64,000 nucleotides of DNA from Neospora caninum Liverpool (taxonomy: Eukaryota > Apicomplexa > Conoidasida > Eucoccidiorida > Sarcocystidae): assembly GCF_000208865.1 (NCBI RefSeq), contig NC_018396.1:3343101-3407100 (forward strand). The letters run 5' to 3'. Below the pieces are notes generated by a model. It saw nothing but the letters and a program-made list of their open reading frames with translations, was not told the origin of the DNA and searched no databases. The stretch's first letter is position 1. Each line of letters opens with the position of its first letter. The position numbers and the translations under genes are program-made. Positions 23,020 to 37,500 of the stretch are shown here, piece after piece.

Positions 23020-24519
23020 GCGAAGGAAGCAGGCGGGTTCACTAACAGTGGCATGGCGACGGAAACGGGGTAACGGATAGAGACCTCGGCCTAGGGAACG
23101 ACCTCGATTGAGGTTTCCCAACTTGGTTTCTCGGTTCCTAACTTTTTTCTAACCTCTCGTTACGAAAATTGAAAGGCACGTCGTTTTTTGCGCCACTCGG
23201 TGGAGGGAACACTCCTTTCAGAACGGTTCGCGACGCAGCCTTCTGTCTTGGCCCGGAAAGGTTTTTTTTTTCTTTGGAGGACCACGGGGAAGAGAACGTC
23301 AGCGAGAGAAGAAGGTAACGGGAAGAACGGTAGAGAAAGGAAGGGCGAAAGACCGAGAGGCAAGACTTGAGCCTCGCCGAGCTGCACTATCATTTACATG
23401 AACGTGAGAGTTTTGAGTTTGAAAAGCGATCTACAACGCAGCCTTTTGTTCAATCTGGTCTTTTTCTGCGTTCTTTTCCCGTTCTCATGGCCGATTTCTT
23501 TCCCTGTAGCTTTCTCTGCTCGGTTTCACCGCCTCCCTCGGTTTCCCCGCGCTTGTCTTCCCCGTTGCCAGAGTGGCCAGCGAAGCGCAGCTCCGGACAC
23601 AGCCCCCCTCTGCTCCGCACGACCGAGGCGAGAATTTCCAGCGGTTCTCGACCCAAAGACCGACTGTCTTTAGACAAACAGCGGGCTAGGAGAGAAGAGA
23701 AATCCACGCTTTTTCGCATTGCGCTTCTTTTTTCTCAAACGGCACTCCCAGCTCCGCGCTTTTTGCGCTGCGCGGAGCGAGGCATTTCGGCGCGCTCAAA
23801 CCAACCGTGTGCTGTCTTGGCCAGTCGCGCAGCCGTGAGAACTCAGCTTTTTCTGTTTCCTCGTTTGGAAAGCACGCCGCTATCTCCGCGTTTGGTGACG
23901 AGAGACCTCGGCTTTTTCGAGTCATTCCTCGCTTTCTGCCGCGACAGGCCGCGCGGAACCCGCTCGCGAACCGCAAAAGGTTTGATCTCCCGAGACACCA
24001 GCAGGGGGTTAAAGCAGAACGCGGCGAGTTGCAGTCGACACAAAAAGACAAAAGAGGGCGAGGCGAAAAACGACACGTGACTCGGGAAGTTTTCCTTTTC
24101 CGCGTTCGCGTGGTTTTCTGTGCCCAGCTCCGCAACATCGTTTCGCCTCACACCGCCAGCATCTCAGGTAAAACTGTGTGGCGGAGGGTATGGCTATTCA
24201 GCTTCTTCCGCGGAATTCCTTTCTCGCGTGCCGGTTCTCCGCTTGTGAAACCTGAGCTCGAATCTCCTCTCTTGTTTCGCGTCTTGTCGCTCCACACGGA
24301 CCCTCGGCGGCCTAGTCCCCGGCTGATCGCTCTGAGCCGCAGGAGCCGTCGCCGTGCGGCTAGAAAGGCAAAAACGCCCGAGGATCCACGTTTTTCTCCC
24401 GATCCTCACTTCCCACTATTCTTCGTCTTGGCCGGATCTCTTTTCTTTTCTGCGCGCTTCTGTTCCTTGACCCTTTCCCTCTCGGCTTCTGGATTTCTGC
24501 TCCGAAACGCGCTCGCATC

Positions 24520-26289
24520 ATGAAAGGCGCGAACCTCCTGGAGCAGGGGTACATCCATCAAGACTCCTGTCCCAATGGAGCCTTCGAGGACCATGAGACA
24601 GACTCGTCGCTCTCTGACGATGACGACGAAAGCGTGAGGGAACCGAGAAGCGGGTTCCAATGCTGCGCGGACCGACGCTGCACGACGTGGTTCGACTTGC
24701 GTAGCTGGTTCGGCTACCTCTCCACCGATCTACCCAGTGCTGACTTCCAAGCCTGTTTCACAGACGTCGCGCACGGAGGGATAGGGTGAGTCGAGGCCAG
24801 CACTGCGCGTCCCTCTACCTGTCTCGACACTTCTTCATCTTCTTTAGCTTTTTTTTAGCTCTCTGGTCGACACACTCACATCCACCGCGAGAGAGACAAA
24901 CGTCTCCGCCGACACGATAGCCGCTGCCTGGAGTTCGTCGAGAGTACACCCAGTTCCATGCTCTGCACAGATGCACAGCTGCGTCGGCACCTCTGTACCA
25001 ACCTATCCATATCAATACGTGGATGTAAACGCATGGTTACACTTAGTTTTTTCACTACTACATATACATATATATATGAATATGAATGTGGATTTGCATG
25101 TGGATGCGCGTGGTTGCGTGCAGTTTGTTTGAGAAGCTGGTTGTGCTCGGAGGGAAGACGTTGGAGACCTTTGCAGAAATCCACTTTTATGAGCAGTGGG
25201 CGTCCTCTGCGCGTCCGTATGTGCCCCGCGAACTGGCGGAAGCGGTCGGAGAGGACGCGCCCCGCCTGTTGTGGGCCCAAAAGCGTGTGGAGAGAACGAC
25301 AACAGCCCAGGCTCTCTACGCGTTTGGGAAAAGTTACTTGTCGACAGCTCAGGATCTCCCGACCCGACAAGCAGTTGCGAAATACGTTAAAGCGTGTGCG
25401 GGGTTTGCCTGCCAAAGCACGGACACGGAGAACCTCTACAAGTGGATGCCGATTCTCGTCGAGCACGTGTACTGGATCCAGAGGTACAGACACTCGTACT
25501 GCCAAGACAGAATCCTCGCAACCATTAACCATGCAGAGACTGTTCCCAGTTCGGTTCTCGTCCTGGAATTTCGCCTACAACCCATACCCTTTCCATGGCG
25601 ACTCTAAACCGATCGATCCTCTACCTTCGTCTCTGAACGCGTTTGCCCTCTTGCGCGGCTCTACCTGCATCTATCTATCTAATTATATATCTGTAATACA
25701 TGCATATTTATGCATAGTTTGTGGATTTCGGTGTCTCGCGTCCTGTGCCTTTATGTTGTCTCATCCGTTGCGGCTTCGAACGATGGTTGACGTGAAAGAT
25801 TCCCCAGTTGAGAACAGCGACGCTTGCGCCCTTTTTTCAGAGTTCGAACGGAAGCAGACACGAACGCGAACAACCTCCTTCAGGATCTACAGGAGTACCT
25901 CGGCTACCGACGTAAGGACGTTTTGCCGCAAACGACACACACTTTCCCTTGAGACTTACCCCGAGCTCTCTACCCTTTTGCTGGTTGGCGTGGCCGCAAC
26001 GCGGGGTAAAATACCTCGCTCGAGTCGCCGCCCGCCTTTTCTTCTCCAGTGATCGGTCAGCGCACCTTCTCGCCACGTCTGTTCCGATTTCATGTAGAAT
26101 CCGTCTGTACACCTGTTGGTGTAAACCGAGATGCAAGCATTCTCTTTGGCAGGAGTGACGTTCTGCGACGACAAATGCGGTGGATCTTTACACACCTTCT
26201 AGGTGTGGCATAATTCTCTGTGCTTACACCTGCTTTTCGCACATTTACGTGTACGCATTCTCACATGCATATTACATATGTAGACATGA

Positions 26290-26323
<34 letters not shown>

Positions 26324-27278
26324 ACATAGAACAGTACGTATGCAGAAGAGAAAGCCCGTTTGTTTTTTGTCTTCTCGCAGACGACCAGCTGCTCCCAAGA
26401 ATTCGGGAATGTCTGCGAAACAGGCTTGTGCCTCAAAGATCGGATACACCCACGGGGAAAGAGTTGATTCGCCTCTACGCGGCAGACTACTTTGGTGTTT
26501 TAGCTCAGGTAAATACATCTTTCTCTACGTTTTTTTGAGGATACGTCGTCCTTTCTTGTGTACACTGGCGCAGCTCGAGAGGTTTTTTCTCCAGCCGTCT
26601 CGTGAATGGGTTCGGATTTTGAGTGGAAATGTTCAAAGACTGGGTCTTGACAGATGTGTTCTCCATTGCCTCTCTTTTCAGGAGGGCGGCATCGAGAAAA
26701 AGAGCCAAGCAGTTTGGATCGACGAGGAACTTGACATGTTCATGGAGGGACCGGCCATTCCGCTCTTCTCCGTCCTCGTCATGTCCCTGCAGCCTTTTTT
26801 GATGACCAACGACTCTCAAGAACTCCCAGCTGCCGACACCTTCGTCGCCACATTCTAGTGAGCCTCGTTCGCCAAACCTCCGGGGCGCATCTCAACGCAC
26901 GTCTCGTTCACACCTGCTTGCTCCTCTACACGTATATGCCGTATATAGGTATATGGGTATGTCTGCATTTGCACGGACTTGTTTATATTGGTCTACACTT
27001 GATGAGAGTTATGGGCCGCGAGCCTTTACCGTTCTTTCCGGTTCTCGTTTTCTCCCCTGCTCTCCTAGCTCCCTCGTCGCCGCGTGCTGGGTCTTGTCCA
27101 CGGAGGACCGCGTCAAGATTTGGATGCCCGCCCTCATTCAACGCCTTCGACAGGTATGCTCGTCCCCTAAAAACTATATACTTGCCCGCTTGTGGGTGCG
27201 TTTACATATATATTTATATGCGCATACACTTGCAAACAGATATAAATACTTGTAAATGCATTAAAACACATATATGCA

Positions 27279-27319
<41 letters not shown>

Positions 27320-27859
27320 GCATATATATGTGGAGCTACGTACGTGCAAACGTATGAGGATTTGAGTTGGCGTGCTCTCTCTGTATCTGCCTGTTGAGGC
27401 GTTGATCCGACCGTGTCCTCAAACATTGGGGGTTCCGAGAATTGTTAGAGGGTTCATCTCTGGGCGTGTTACGATTCGCTTCCACACCTACGAGGACGGA
27501 AAACTCCGAATAGGTGAAGCGGTCGCGTTGCTTTTATCGCAACAGCGAACCCTCTTCAAGAGTTTTTCGAATGTGACGCGTCTCCATCGCGGCCCCTTCC
27601 GGAGTTTCGCAAGAAGACGGTCTTGTAATCGCAACGTATCTCCAAATTCATCTGTGCGCAGACCTACGCGTTCAAAGTATACTCGCAGATACATACACAT
27701 ATGTATATATATATATATATGTATGCATATTTATGCGTGCGTATATAAACAGAGATGTGCATCAACAGTGGACTCATGTCGTCTGCCTGCAACACGTAGC
27801 TGCACCCTGCACCGAATTGTCCCTGTATGTATTATATACATATACATATACACATATAC

Positions 27860-27899
<40 letters not shown>

Positions 27900-27933
27900 G
27901 TATATGTATATGTATATATATGTGTATATATAC

Positions 27934-27971
<38 letters not shown>

Positions 27972-30761
27972 GTGTATATGTGTATGTATATATATGTGTA
28001 TATATATATGTATATATATGTAAAGGTGGATGTGGATGTGTGCATATGTATGTTTGGTGTTGGGTTGTCACCGTGCGACGGCGGTGGTTTCTTTTTCCAG
28101 CCGAGGCCTTACGAGTGTATCTTGTGCTTCCGTCCCGCCGACTCGCTTTCCCGATCGTGTCCGCGGTTTTGCTTGCGTGCGCAGATCCAGTTGCTGGCGC
28201 AGCTGTCGAACTTTGAAGGGAATGTGTACACGCGGGCGATGCGTCGCCGGCGGCTGGCTTCTCAGCCCGTTGACCTCGCTCAGGCTGCCGGAGCGAACAA
28301 CGGGGCGCGAGATCTCTTTCGACTGTGGAGTGTTGACCACAAGCGAAGGCCCGCGGGGGAGCCAGGTACGCAAGACGCGCACTGGGCATCGTTTTTTGTC
28401 GGCGCTTGCATTAATTCGACACAGCCGTTTTTTTTCGGAAAGGGAAGAGGGTCCGACTCGGGGGCGTCCTCCGTCGCTCTCGCTGTTCCGCTTCCCACGC
28501 TCGCCACCCAAAGGCGAGGCAAAAGCGCTCGTCCCCGTGTCCTCGCTGGAATCCGATCCCCCCATGTGGAATCCGTGTCTCCGGTGTGTCCCTCGGGCGT
28601 GGCGTGTCTGCAGCTGAGGATAACAACAGCCCTCGGCTGCTGCAGCTCGGCGGTCCGAAGGCGGCGGAGCGCACGGGCGGTCCTCTCAGTTCAGTTTGGT
28701 CTGCAGTGCGCGGCCTCGGAGGACGTGCCGCAGAGAGCGCGGACGCCGCCAAGAGCCGCCCGTGTCTCGAACAGACTCTGCCTTCCGACAAAACCCTGTT
28801 TTTGACAGACGTCGCTCCGGCCGCAGGCGAAGGAAAAGCTTCCCAGACTCTCGTCCTGCTCCCGTTCGCGCGCGTCGTTCCTCCCCCTCGCCGGCGGCCG
28901 GCTCCCGGGCCCCAGCAAGAGGGTAAGCTCGACCACAGGAGACAAAAAAGCGTCAACACAGGAACAGAGGAAAGAGACCGAGAAGGCAAGGAAGACACGT
29001 ACCCGGAACTGACGACGGCGGCACGGGTGTTTCGGCGATAGGGAGAGGCGGGCATTTGGGCACAGGTCGGTCGGGGAGCCGAGCACGCGTTGAAGACGCC
29101 CGGAACAGAGTCGTAACCGCGAGGCGCATGCATTTGCCCTGTGCGTGTGAGTGGTCTGGTGGCGTTCTTTCTCGTGGCGCACAGTTTAGTTTCGATGTCT
29201 CCTTTTTGCTTTCTTGTCCCCAGCTCCAGCTGCCGCGCCGAGCCAGTGCTACCTGTTCAGCTGCGGGTCGTCGGCGCCTCCGTGCGTGCCTCCCGCACCG
29301 ACGTCGTTCGCGTGGAGCAGTCCGTGTCGAGCGTCGGCGTCGAACGGAGAGCTGCTGTCTTCCGTGGGAGCGTCGAGCGCCGCGCTGAACCGTCGGCAGG
29401 AGTCTGTGGAGTCTTCGCAGCTCGGCTCCTTCTGCGCGTCGGAAGGTCCGGACCGTAGGGCTGTGCGCGAGCGGAAGAAGCCCACGACGGTGAAGATCTG
29501 CCTGGACGAAGCAGGGTCGGGGCAGCCGGCGGTCCTCCGGGCGTTTTCGGGTGTCAGCGCGAGTGCGCTGTCCGCTGGCGACGTGCACCGCGAGAGGAGC
29601 AGAGAAAAACGAGAAGACGGGAGAGAAAGTGAGGTCCGCGAACCCGACGCGCGCGCGATTCTGGTCGGGGAAAACATGAAACCCGTGTGCCTGAACTTTT
29701 CCAAGGACGCGAGTGAGGCCAGGGTGTACGTGACCGACCTTGACGAGGACGAGAAGGCCGCGCTGGGCGTCGCATCGGAGGCAAGCCCCGAGAAAAAAAC
29801 TCCCGACCGGAGTCTCGTCGATCCGCGTCTCCAGTGCCAACAAATGCAACTCGAACTGCAACAGATGCAACTCGAGCAACTCCAGCTCCAGCAAGAAATC
29901 CAGCGAGAGGCGCTCCTCCAGGCGCGGCCTGTGCCCCTCTTCGCGCCTCCCGCCTCTCCCGCGCCAAGAAGCGAGAGGACCATCCCCTGTCAGGTGCCGA
30001 TCTCCGTTCGCGTGGAACTCCCCGCCGACGCGCTCAAAAAGGCCCTGGGACCAGACCCAGATCGGGCAAGCGAGCTAGGAACTGACCGGCCCAGTCGCCA
30101 GGTGTCTGGGTCTCTGTTGATCACTCCGCAGCCAGGCGGCGACCGCAGACTCGCGCCTCCCATGCCGTTCTGTGGAGGCGCAAAGCCGTTCCAGATGGCT
30201 CCGCGGCCACTGCCTGGCTCGGCGGCTGGCTCGGCGCCGTCCAAGCCGCTGCCAAAACCGGTGGGGATTCTCGCGTACGCGATGCCCAGACCCGCGCCCG
30301 CCCCGGTCAGGTACGACGGCGCACGCTTCGCCTTCCTCCCGATGGCGCAGCCAGCGCACATCGCTCCCCCGAAGCCTGCAGCGCCTTATCCCCTCGAGGT
30401 GACCTTGCAAGTCCCAAACCTCCTCTGCCAGCAGCGCACGAGCACTGACCGACAGCGCGGCTGCAACTGGAACGCCTGCCTCCCAGAGCCTCTGGGAGGG
30501 AAAGAGGATTCTGCGTGGTCCTGCTGGCCGGAGCAGGCGCGACTCTCCAGCAACGAGAGCCGCGTCGGGAACTCCGCACTCTTCTGCGCAGACAAGGCTC
30601 CTGGTGGGGACTTGAAGCGACAGTTTGGACCCGCGCCGGTGAGTCCAAAAAGACACCCCCTGCAAAGAGACGTTCTAAACGGTCGCGCCTCTCCCGAGAA
30701 GCTGACGAAAAACAGCCACAGGGGAACTCCTCCTAGAGGCTCGCCCTGTCGAAAAGCGTAG
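24520..30761 (+). CDS. Nine-exon gene, 1,037-aa protein of unknown function
   Basis: Exons: 24520-24785, 25124-25483, 25841-25911, 26381-26508, 26682-26857, 27069-27153, 28185-28365, 28614-28922 and 29224-30761. Every junction keeps the frame and the total is a whole number of codons. Residues 1-45 are acidic ([13 protein letters not shown]). Residues about 55-430 look helical and folded, with well-spaced hydrophobics (for example [19 protein letters not shown] and [17 protein letters not shown]), and resemble an alpha-solenoid or an all-helical domain, but I recognise no family. The last exon (about 513 residues) is disordered and Pro/Ala/Ser-rich, with a Gln/Leu-rich coiled stretch near residues 730-752 ([15 protein letters not shown]). 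Exon 7 has an alternative acceptor at 28099 that would add a CxxC segment. There is no signal peptide or membrane segment, so a cytosolic or nuclear place is likely. The gene converges with the armadillo gene. Confidence 0.75.
27285..27317. repeat. (TA)n microsatellite in an intron
   Basis: Lies in intron 6 of the nine-exon gene. Confidence 0.9.
27820..28025. repeat. Long TATA/TATG compound repeat in an intron
   Basis: About 200 bp made only of TA, TATG and TGTA words, in the same intron as the repeat at 27285. It makes long open frames of alternating Tyr/Ile (or Tyr/Val/Cys) on both strands, which are not genes. Confidence 0.95.
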
Positions 30762-32938
30762 ATCTGGTAGAATATAGAGACACATGCATATTGGTGTGTA
30801 GAGTCGACTATTTTATGCTAACAAATATCAGTGTTCCGCGTAACGTTGGCACGTGCGGGACGAGAGAGCGTCTGGTCTGGGGCAGCCTTCGCACCGGAGA
30901 AACCCAGGAAGAGCCGCTAACGTCGGCGCTCGCGTTTTCGTGTCTTTTTCGTCTTGCGGCGCTCAGCCCCAGGGACTCGTTCCTCCGCCCCCGTCGGCAC
31001 AAGCCCGCGTCCGAGACGGTCCAGTCTTCAACCGCCAGCGCACAAACAAGTTGTAAATCGGAGCGCGCTCAAAGGCCAAAACAGCCATTCCCGCGTCGGT
31101 CTGGAAGCTCAAAAGTCTCGGAGAAGGATCCTTCAGACGCTTCGCCTTTCTGTACATGCAAATGCCATGTGGATGCACGGATCTACTTATACGTGCGTGC
31201 ACACACAAGTGCGACTACGCAAATCGAACCGCTGGCAGAGGGAGAAGACGCTCGTGTTGCGCACACGGCCATACGTATATATATATGTCTGTGTGAAGCG
31301 ACTTGGCGTTCTCTCGGGAGTGTCTCTGTGTCATTCGTGATTTTTCAGCGGGGCAGCCGCGGGGAACGAGAGAAGGGGGCAAACAGTTGCGAACCCAATA
31401 AATTTTGTTTTCAAACAAAAGCGACGCTGCCTTCCGTTTTCCGTGGAAAGATGCCAATTAACCAGAACCTGTTCTTCTTAAGCTCCCAAAAAGTGAATCC
31501 CCCGTTCAGAAGTTACCCGACGCGTTTCACCCGTACAGTTCGCGCTGTGTGGAGTGTGCGCCCGGCGGCCCCAAGTGTTTGCCAGTTGAGAGGTTGAGAG
31601 GAGACCAGGCTGACAGACATGGGCGAAACAGTTTTGCGAGAGCGCCAACTAGGAAGGGATCAAAACTGCAGCTGTCTTCGTGAGAGGCTTCCACTGTGGT
31701 GGCGAGAAACTATCTTGCCAGGCGACGCACAAGAGAGACTTCCGCTCTGCGGTTCCTGCGTTCCCGACGCCCCCAGGCGTGTTTCGGTTTGCCTCTCTGC
31801 GCATAGGACGCCTGGCTCTTTTCTGTGTGCACTGCGTAGGGCCTGACACGGCGCCTCGGAGAAATGGAAACAGAGGCGAGAAGAAAGGACCAAAACATGC
31901 CTGACTGGCCAGGATTGCGGTTCGTGGGCACGTAGAGAGGAGACAGCAGAGAACGGTCGAGACAAGCACATCTGTACAAACACAAAAAAGTCCTTTCTCC
32001 TGGAAAGCAGAGACACGGCAAACCGTCTGTACATGCGTGCCTGTATAGATCTCGTAAGAATTAGAGGTACACCTGTCATCCGGTTGTTTCTTCCCAGGGA
32101 TAAAAGACAGGGAAGCAGGGATACGCTGCGAAAAACCAAGCGAGGCACATATGCGCGCCTGGCGGCCGCCTCGTGTCAATGTGAAGGGAACCGTGGACTG
32201 CAGGCGTCCAAGAGAAGCTGCAGTGGAGCAAAAGCCTGAGGAACCATGAACTCACGTGTGGGAAGAGAGGAGTCGAGGCGAAGATCAAACAGGAGCAAAA
32301 TCCCCCGGGAATCCAGCTCAGCAGGTACAAGAGAGACGAAAAGGAAACGAAGCGACTTCCTCGGAACCTGACTTGCAAACGAAGACAAACCTCCTTCGCA
32401 TAAAGCTAGCACGAAGAACGCTCGCGTTTTTCAGACGCCCCTCGCTGGACGGGAGCACCAGGAAAAAAGTGGTGGTCTCTCGGCATTGCGCCTGACTTGT
32501 GTCTCGCCTGCTGTGCGTCAACCTCTCCTTTTTGCCTGTCTTCGAAAAAAGCGTTCTTTCCGCCACTTGTTCTCTCGACTTTTCCCCTGTCACGCGCGTC
32601 TGCCTGGCAGTCTCCTCCGGACTCGCTTTCGCCGGCGACTTCACCGCTCCAAGCTTGTGTTCCTCTGCATCTCCTTGCTCACCCCAAACGCCTTTTCCCT
32701 TCTTCCCCTTCTTCCTTGTCAGCGGCCTCTCCAGGGGACCTCCTTGTGGCGCGCGGCTTCCGGACAAACCCAATTTTAAAGATCGCTTCCAGGCCTATCC
32801 CCTATAAACCCCGTGGCCTTGTTTGTGGCTCTTGCATCTGGATCTCGACCAAGGCATTGTCGTGCAAGCGCCGCGTTTTCTCGCTCTTCAGCACGCCCCA
32901 AACGAACTCGTTCCTTCTCAGACCGTTTGCTCGATATT
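30762..32938. other. Spacer between two convergent genes
   Basis: Holds the 3' flanks of the nine-exon gene (plus) and the armadillo gene (minus). A run containing CAATAAATTTTG at 31398-31410 resembles a polyadenylation region. Bases 32490-32760 are pyrimidine-rich on the plus strand but precede no plus-strand start. No gene was identified. Confidence 0.4.
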
Positions 32939-34467
32939 TCACTTCACGTCTCTGAAGGACGGTAGTGGAGACAACGAGGGCGAACGGAGCGTGCGGTGAG
33001 AGGAGACTCGCGCGAGAGCTCGAGGGTCCGTGGGAGATCTGGACCGAAGTCGCTCCATCTCGTCGCCTCTTCTCTCTCGGACGCTGCCACGCGGCGAGGC
33101 GCGTCGCGGCGTCTGAAACGGCTCGGACGGATTCCACAGGCGCTCAATCAGCTGCGGGGGTACACCGTGCTGCCGGAAGATCGCCCAGAGAAAGTCGCTG
33201 AGCAGCCGGCGAGTCTCTGCCTTGGAGGAGAATTGCTCAACCGCAAAGGAAATGATCGCCTCTGCTCGACTCTCCGCGGCAGCCTTCAGCGAAGCCTCCT
33301 CCGCGATCAGTCCCAGGCACCGACACCCCTGGGCGACGACTTCGACGTCTTTGATGTTTGCATCCATAGCCTGGGTCCCGAAAGAAAAGGGAAGAAGAAA
33401 CCAGCAAACAGGGTTCTTTCAGGCAGCTCTCGTGTGGTGGGGGGCAGCGACAGCGAGACGCACAGGGCGAACGGCAGAGACGGGTAAAAGGCGACGGAGC
33501 AAGCCAAGAAACCGGAGTGGGATGCTGACGGGGTGAGGCTCGTTGACGAAAAACCCTGCGTCAACATATCCGCCTTTCACCGGTGCCTCCACACGCACGA
33601 GCGCATGCCTCATAAATTGTCAATGCAATCGCACTCACACATGCACGCCCAGTGTCGAGATGTGCATCTGTGCACGCCAGCCCTTGGCTGTACACACCAT
33701 GGCCCCTAGTGGACATTCGCATTTGGTTTTCCTGTTTTCACGCCTCCAGAGAAGCATGTAAACACCTAGACATGTGTATACATAGGCAGGTGAATACATG
33801 GATACAGCTCTACAGCCATTGCGTGTCGGCAGATGGACAACTATTGTGATGCACGTTTGCTCTGTTTCTTGCTGCCTTTGCGGCCGCTGCGGGGTTTCGC
33901 CAGCGCACCTTGCAGATGACGTTCACGCCTCTCTCCATGACGGCCTCGGCGCACGGCCGGTAAGAGGCGCAGTTTGCAATACAGCAGAGGACATCTCGGC
34001 AGAAGGAGGCGTTTTTGTGGTGTTTGAGGAGAACAAAGAGAAAGGCAGTCATCACGCGGAGACGAACGAGGTCCGTGTAGATCCGAGACCCCTGCGGCTG
34101 TCGGTACACCAGCCGAGACACCGCTCGGCACGCCACTTGACAGGCCTACAAAAAAGGTACAAAACAAGTCGAGATTGCAAAGTCTTCAGCGAAACCACAG
34201 CACGAGTGCCTCCCATAGACATCCTCACACAAAAGAATATATATATATATATATAAGTAGAAAAGTGCATGCATGTATGTGTACACATAAATGTGCGAAC
34301 CCAAAACAGTCGCAGCACACCAGGAGGTATGTTTGGTAAGGCAGACTCTCTCGTTTTCACGTCGACGCAGCCTTGTCCGCTCCGAACAATCCGAAACACT
34401 TCTGGAAAACGAACTGTACACGCTTTTCTTGTGCAGTGTGTGATACGCACTGATATAAGATACACAT

Positions 34468-34506
<39 letters not shown>

Positions 34507-37500
34507 GTAGAGCAAAGTGCCCAGATATATCTCAGCAGATCTACGATCAGGCAAGGTCATCTGGTAGTCCATGCATGCACGCGTATATATTTATTTATGC
34601 ATTGCATGGGGTGTTTATTGCGTGCCCAGTTTGATGGGCCTCGAGAGTGAAGCGACAGAAGTGCGATTTTTGCATCTGTCTTTGGCGGCGCACCCTGAGT
34701 ACCGGAGGGATCCGTTGGTGTGATTTCCAGCGCATCGAAGCATGCGAATAAAAACACTTTGTCCCAAAGGCTCCAGTGCGTCCTTACCACACACGCAAAC
34801 GCACAAACGTTGCGTGTTCACACCCAAGGAGAAAGGCAGCTGAAAGGTGATCCCTTACCTCCAGGTCGGCGCTGCAGCCTGTGATGGATTTTACGAGAGC
34901 CTCGACAGCGTCGAGTTCGACGAGACGCTCGCGAACCTCCGCCTGTACAGACACAGCACACGATAGAGGTGCAAAGTGAAGGACACAAGCAAGGAGACCA
35001 ACAGGAAAACCAAGACGAGGGCGGCTCTCGTCATCGAGGCTATACCTGAATATATCCATATATCTCTATATGTATATAGATAGACATAACTGTTCATGCT
35101 TGCAAAAATTGTAACTGTCGGAAAGGATCGACTCTCAGGGTCCATACCCGAGACGTGAATTGCTGCGTCAAGAAACCTCCCAAGAGAGATGCATGCAACT
35201 ATCTGGATGTAGAAATACAGACATGCACGTATAAATAAAAGAGATATATCTACGAGTACATAAATATATATATGCATATATAGATGCGCATGTTCAGCCA
35301 GTAAACATATATATGTACATATATATATATATATATATATACATAAACACGTGTATATATATATATATATGAGAAAATGCGAAAGGCAATGCGGGGTTCC
35401 GGTACATCGTGTACGCACGGACGGCCGTTTGCCAGTCGAGACGCGAGCAGAGCAACTGGGGAAAAAGGGAAGGGGAAAGGACGAAGCCAACCGCAAAAGC
35501 CGAGACGAGACACAAGCGTGATGGGAACATACGAGTTCGTTGACTTTCGCAGCCATTCGCTGAATCAGATCCGCCGTGGGAATGACGACTTGCGGTTGGT
35601 CGGACGAATTCTTTAGGTTGTTCACGATGATGGCCCATGTCAACCTCTCCATGTTCTGACACACAAGCAAGGGAAAGGAACTGGAATCTTTGTCAAACAC
35701 ACACTTTGATCTTGTCTCCTCCCCGTAGCCGCCAACGTAGCAAAATTGTAGTACTCTAGCTCTGATACAGATATATATATGTATTGATACGTTAGATGCA
35801 TGTTTGTCATGGATATAAAGTATGTGTATGTTAAACCTCTATAGCTACGAGCACGTAAGTGTCTACCGTGAGTACGACCGCGTAGCGTGACGCTGAGTCG
35901 TCTTCCTGACCCTTTGTCTTCTCTCCGTTTATACAAACTACCTTTTTCCGGGAAGTGGTTATGTTCTACGCGTAATATATGGATTACTTTTGTTCCTCTC
36001 TGGATCACTCCTGAACTCGCAAGTCGCCCGCCGCTTGAGTCCATTAGGCCTGGAGCCCTGTGTCAGCATTCCGGCTTCGGCGACATGTGTGTCGGGCGTG
36101 AATTCATTCTCTTTGTGCGTTTTTCTGCTCTGTCGCGCTGCGTTTTACGCGCGTTGTCTCCTCTCACCTCGTTTGTTACGGGGAAGACGGCGTCCAGTTT
36201 TGCCAGTGCCCCGCACGCTGCGCCGACAACCTCCGCGACGGCTCTGTGGCGGGCGATACATTGCTTGATGAGCAGCACCATCTTCGGTTGGAGAAGGGCC
36301 CGACATTTCGGGACTGTCGCGAGAAGCGAAATGACTGAGCAGAGCGAGAGCGCGATCGTTTGACTCTCCTTGTGATTCAGCGTCGCAGTGTACATACGCG
36401 AGAGTCCCTCGCTGGCCACGTACTCGCAGTGGAGTAGAGACACCCCACACAAGGAGGAAAGAGCCTGGCAAGCTGCGCCCTGCAGGCGGCGGTGCTGAGA
36501 GTGGCGATCCATGACCAAAACCACCTGCGACGGACACAGAGACACGAGAAAAGACACGTGAAAAAAGGAGACACAAAGAAGGAAGCAGAGAGAGACACCC
36601 AGACAGTTGAACAAAGGCACGGACACGTCCGCATAGTGTCAACCGTCGCAGATCTTTGCACACGCGGACGACGGATTACGTCGGTCTAACTCCAATACAA
36701 TCAACGGACACCTCTACGCGGGGAAGCGCTCACACACGGAGATACATGTATTTCAGCAGCCTTCATTCTCATATGTAGATAGATAGATACATGTGCGGAA
36801 AGGTATTTATGTATGGCCGCGCGGTTTCATTTGCCGTCTGTCGCGTAGTCCTGTATGCATATTTCTATTTACACTTGGTATGTGTGAGTATATATATATA
36901 TATATATGTGTAGTTTGGGAGGGGACGAATGGTTTACCTGTTGTACATCATTTGCGTCTCTTCCCATCCACGCGGGTGGATGAGGATTGTCTAACAGTTG
37001 GGTGAGTTCGGAGTAGGAGATTCCGCGTCGGAGCTTTGCAAGGCCTTCCGAGACTTGTATGCTTCCCTCCTGCTTTCCTTTCGCTCTTTGGTGCGCTGCG
37101 AGCTCCTCCAGTTGTGCTCGCTTCGCAAAAGCGTCGATGGCCAGGCAGGCTCTGTGCGAAGAAAAAAACACAAAACTCCGTGACGCTGAGAGAGGCGGAC
37201 GTCCAGAGCGCGCGTAGGACGGCCAAAGACGAGGCAAAAAAGCGAGAATATTAGGAAGAGATTGAACAGAGGACAGAAGGAAACACATTGGTCCAGATGT
37301 GCAAAAGCTATGCAGTCTGGACATCAGCGCTTCCACACGTGCACAATGCATACATTGATCTATAAATACATATACACAAATTCAGAAGTACATATGTACA
37401 CAGAAATAGCATGTATACAGAAGTACATATATGCATATATATATATATATATACGCACATGCGACTGTTAAGCACGAAAGACAGGCTCTCTACATCTTAC

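Larger units (their letters stand above)
21423..24519. other. Spacer with AT/GA microsatellites and a pyrimidine-rich leader
   Basis: Holds the 3' flank of the membrane-protein gene, three AT microsatellites (listed), and from about 23400 a pyrimidine-rich stretch that is probably the promoter and long 5' leader of the gene starting at 24520. A possible acceptor before 24173 (CATCTCAG|GTAAAAC is a donor-like junction) suggests a spliced leader. No coding gene was identified. Confidence 0.45.

Noticed and set aside
27731..28216. Tyr/Ile-rich open frames on both strands
   Set aside because: Produced by the TATA/TATG repeat.
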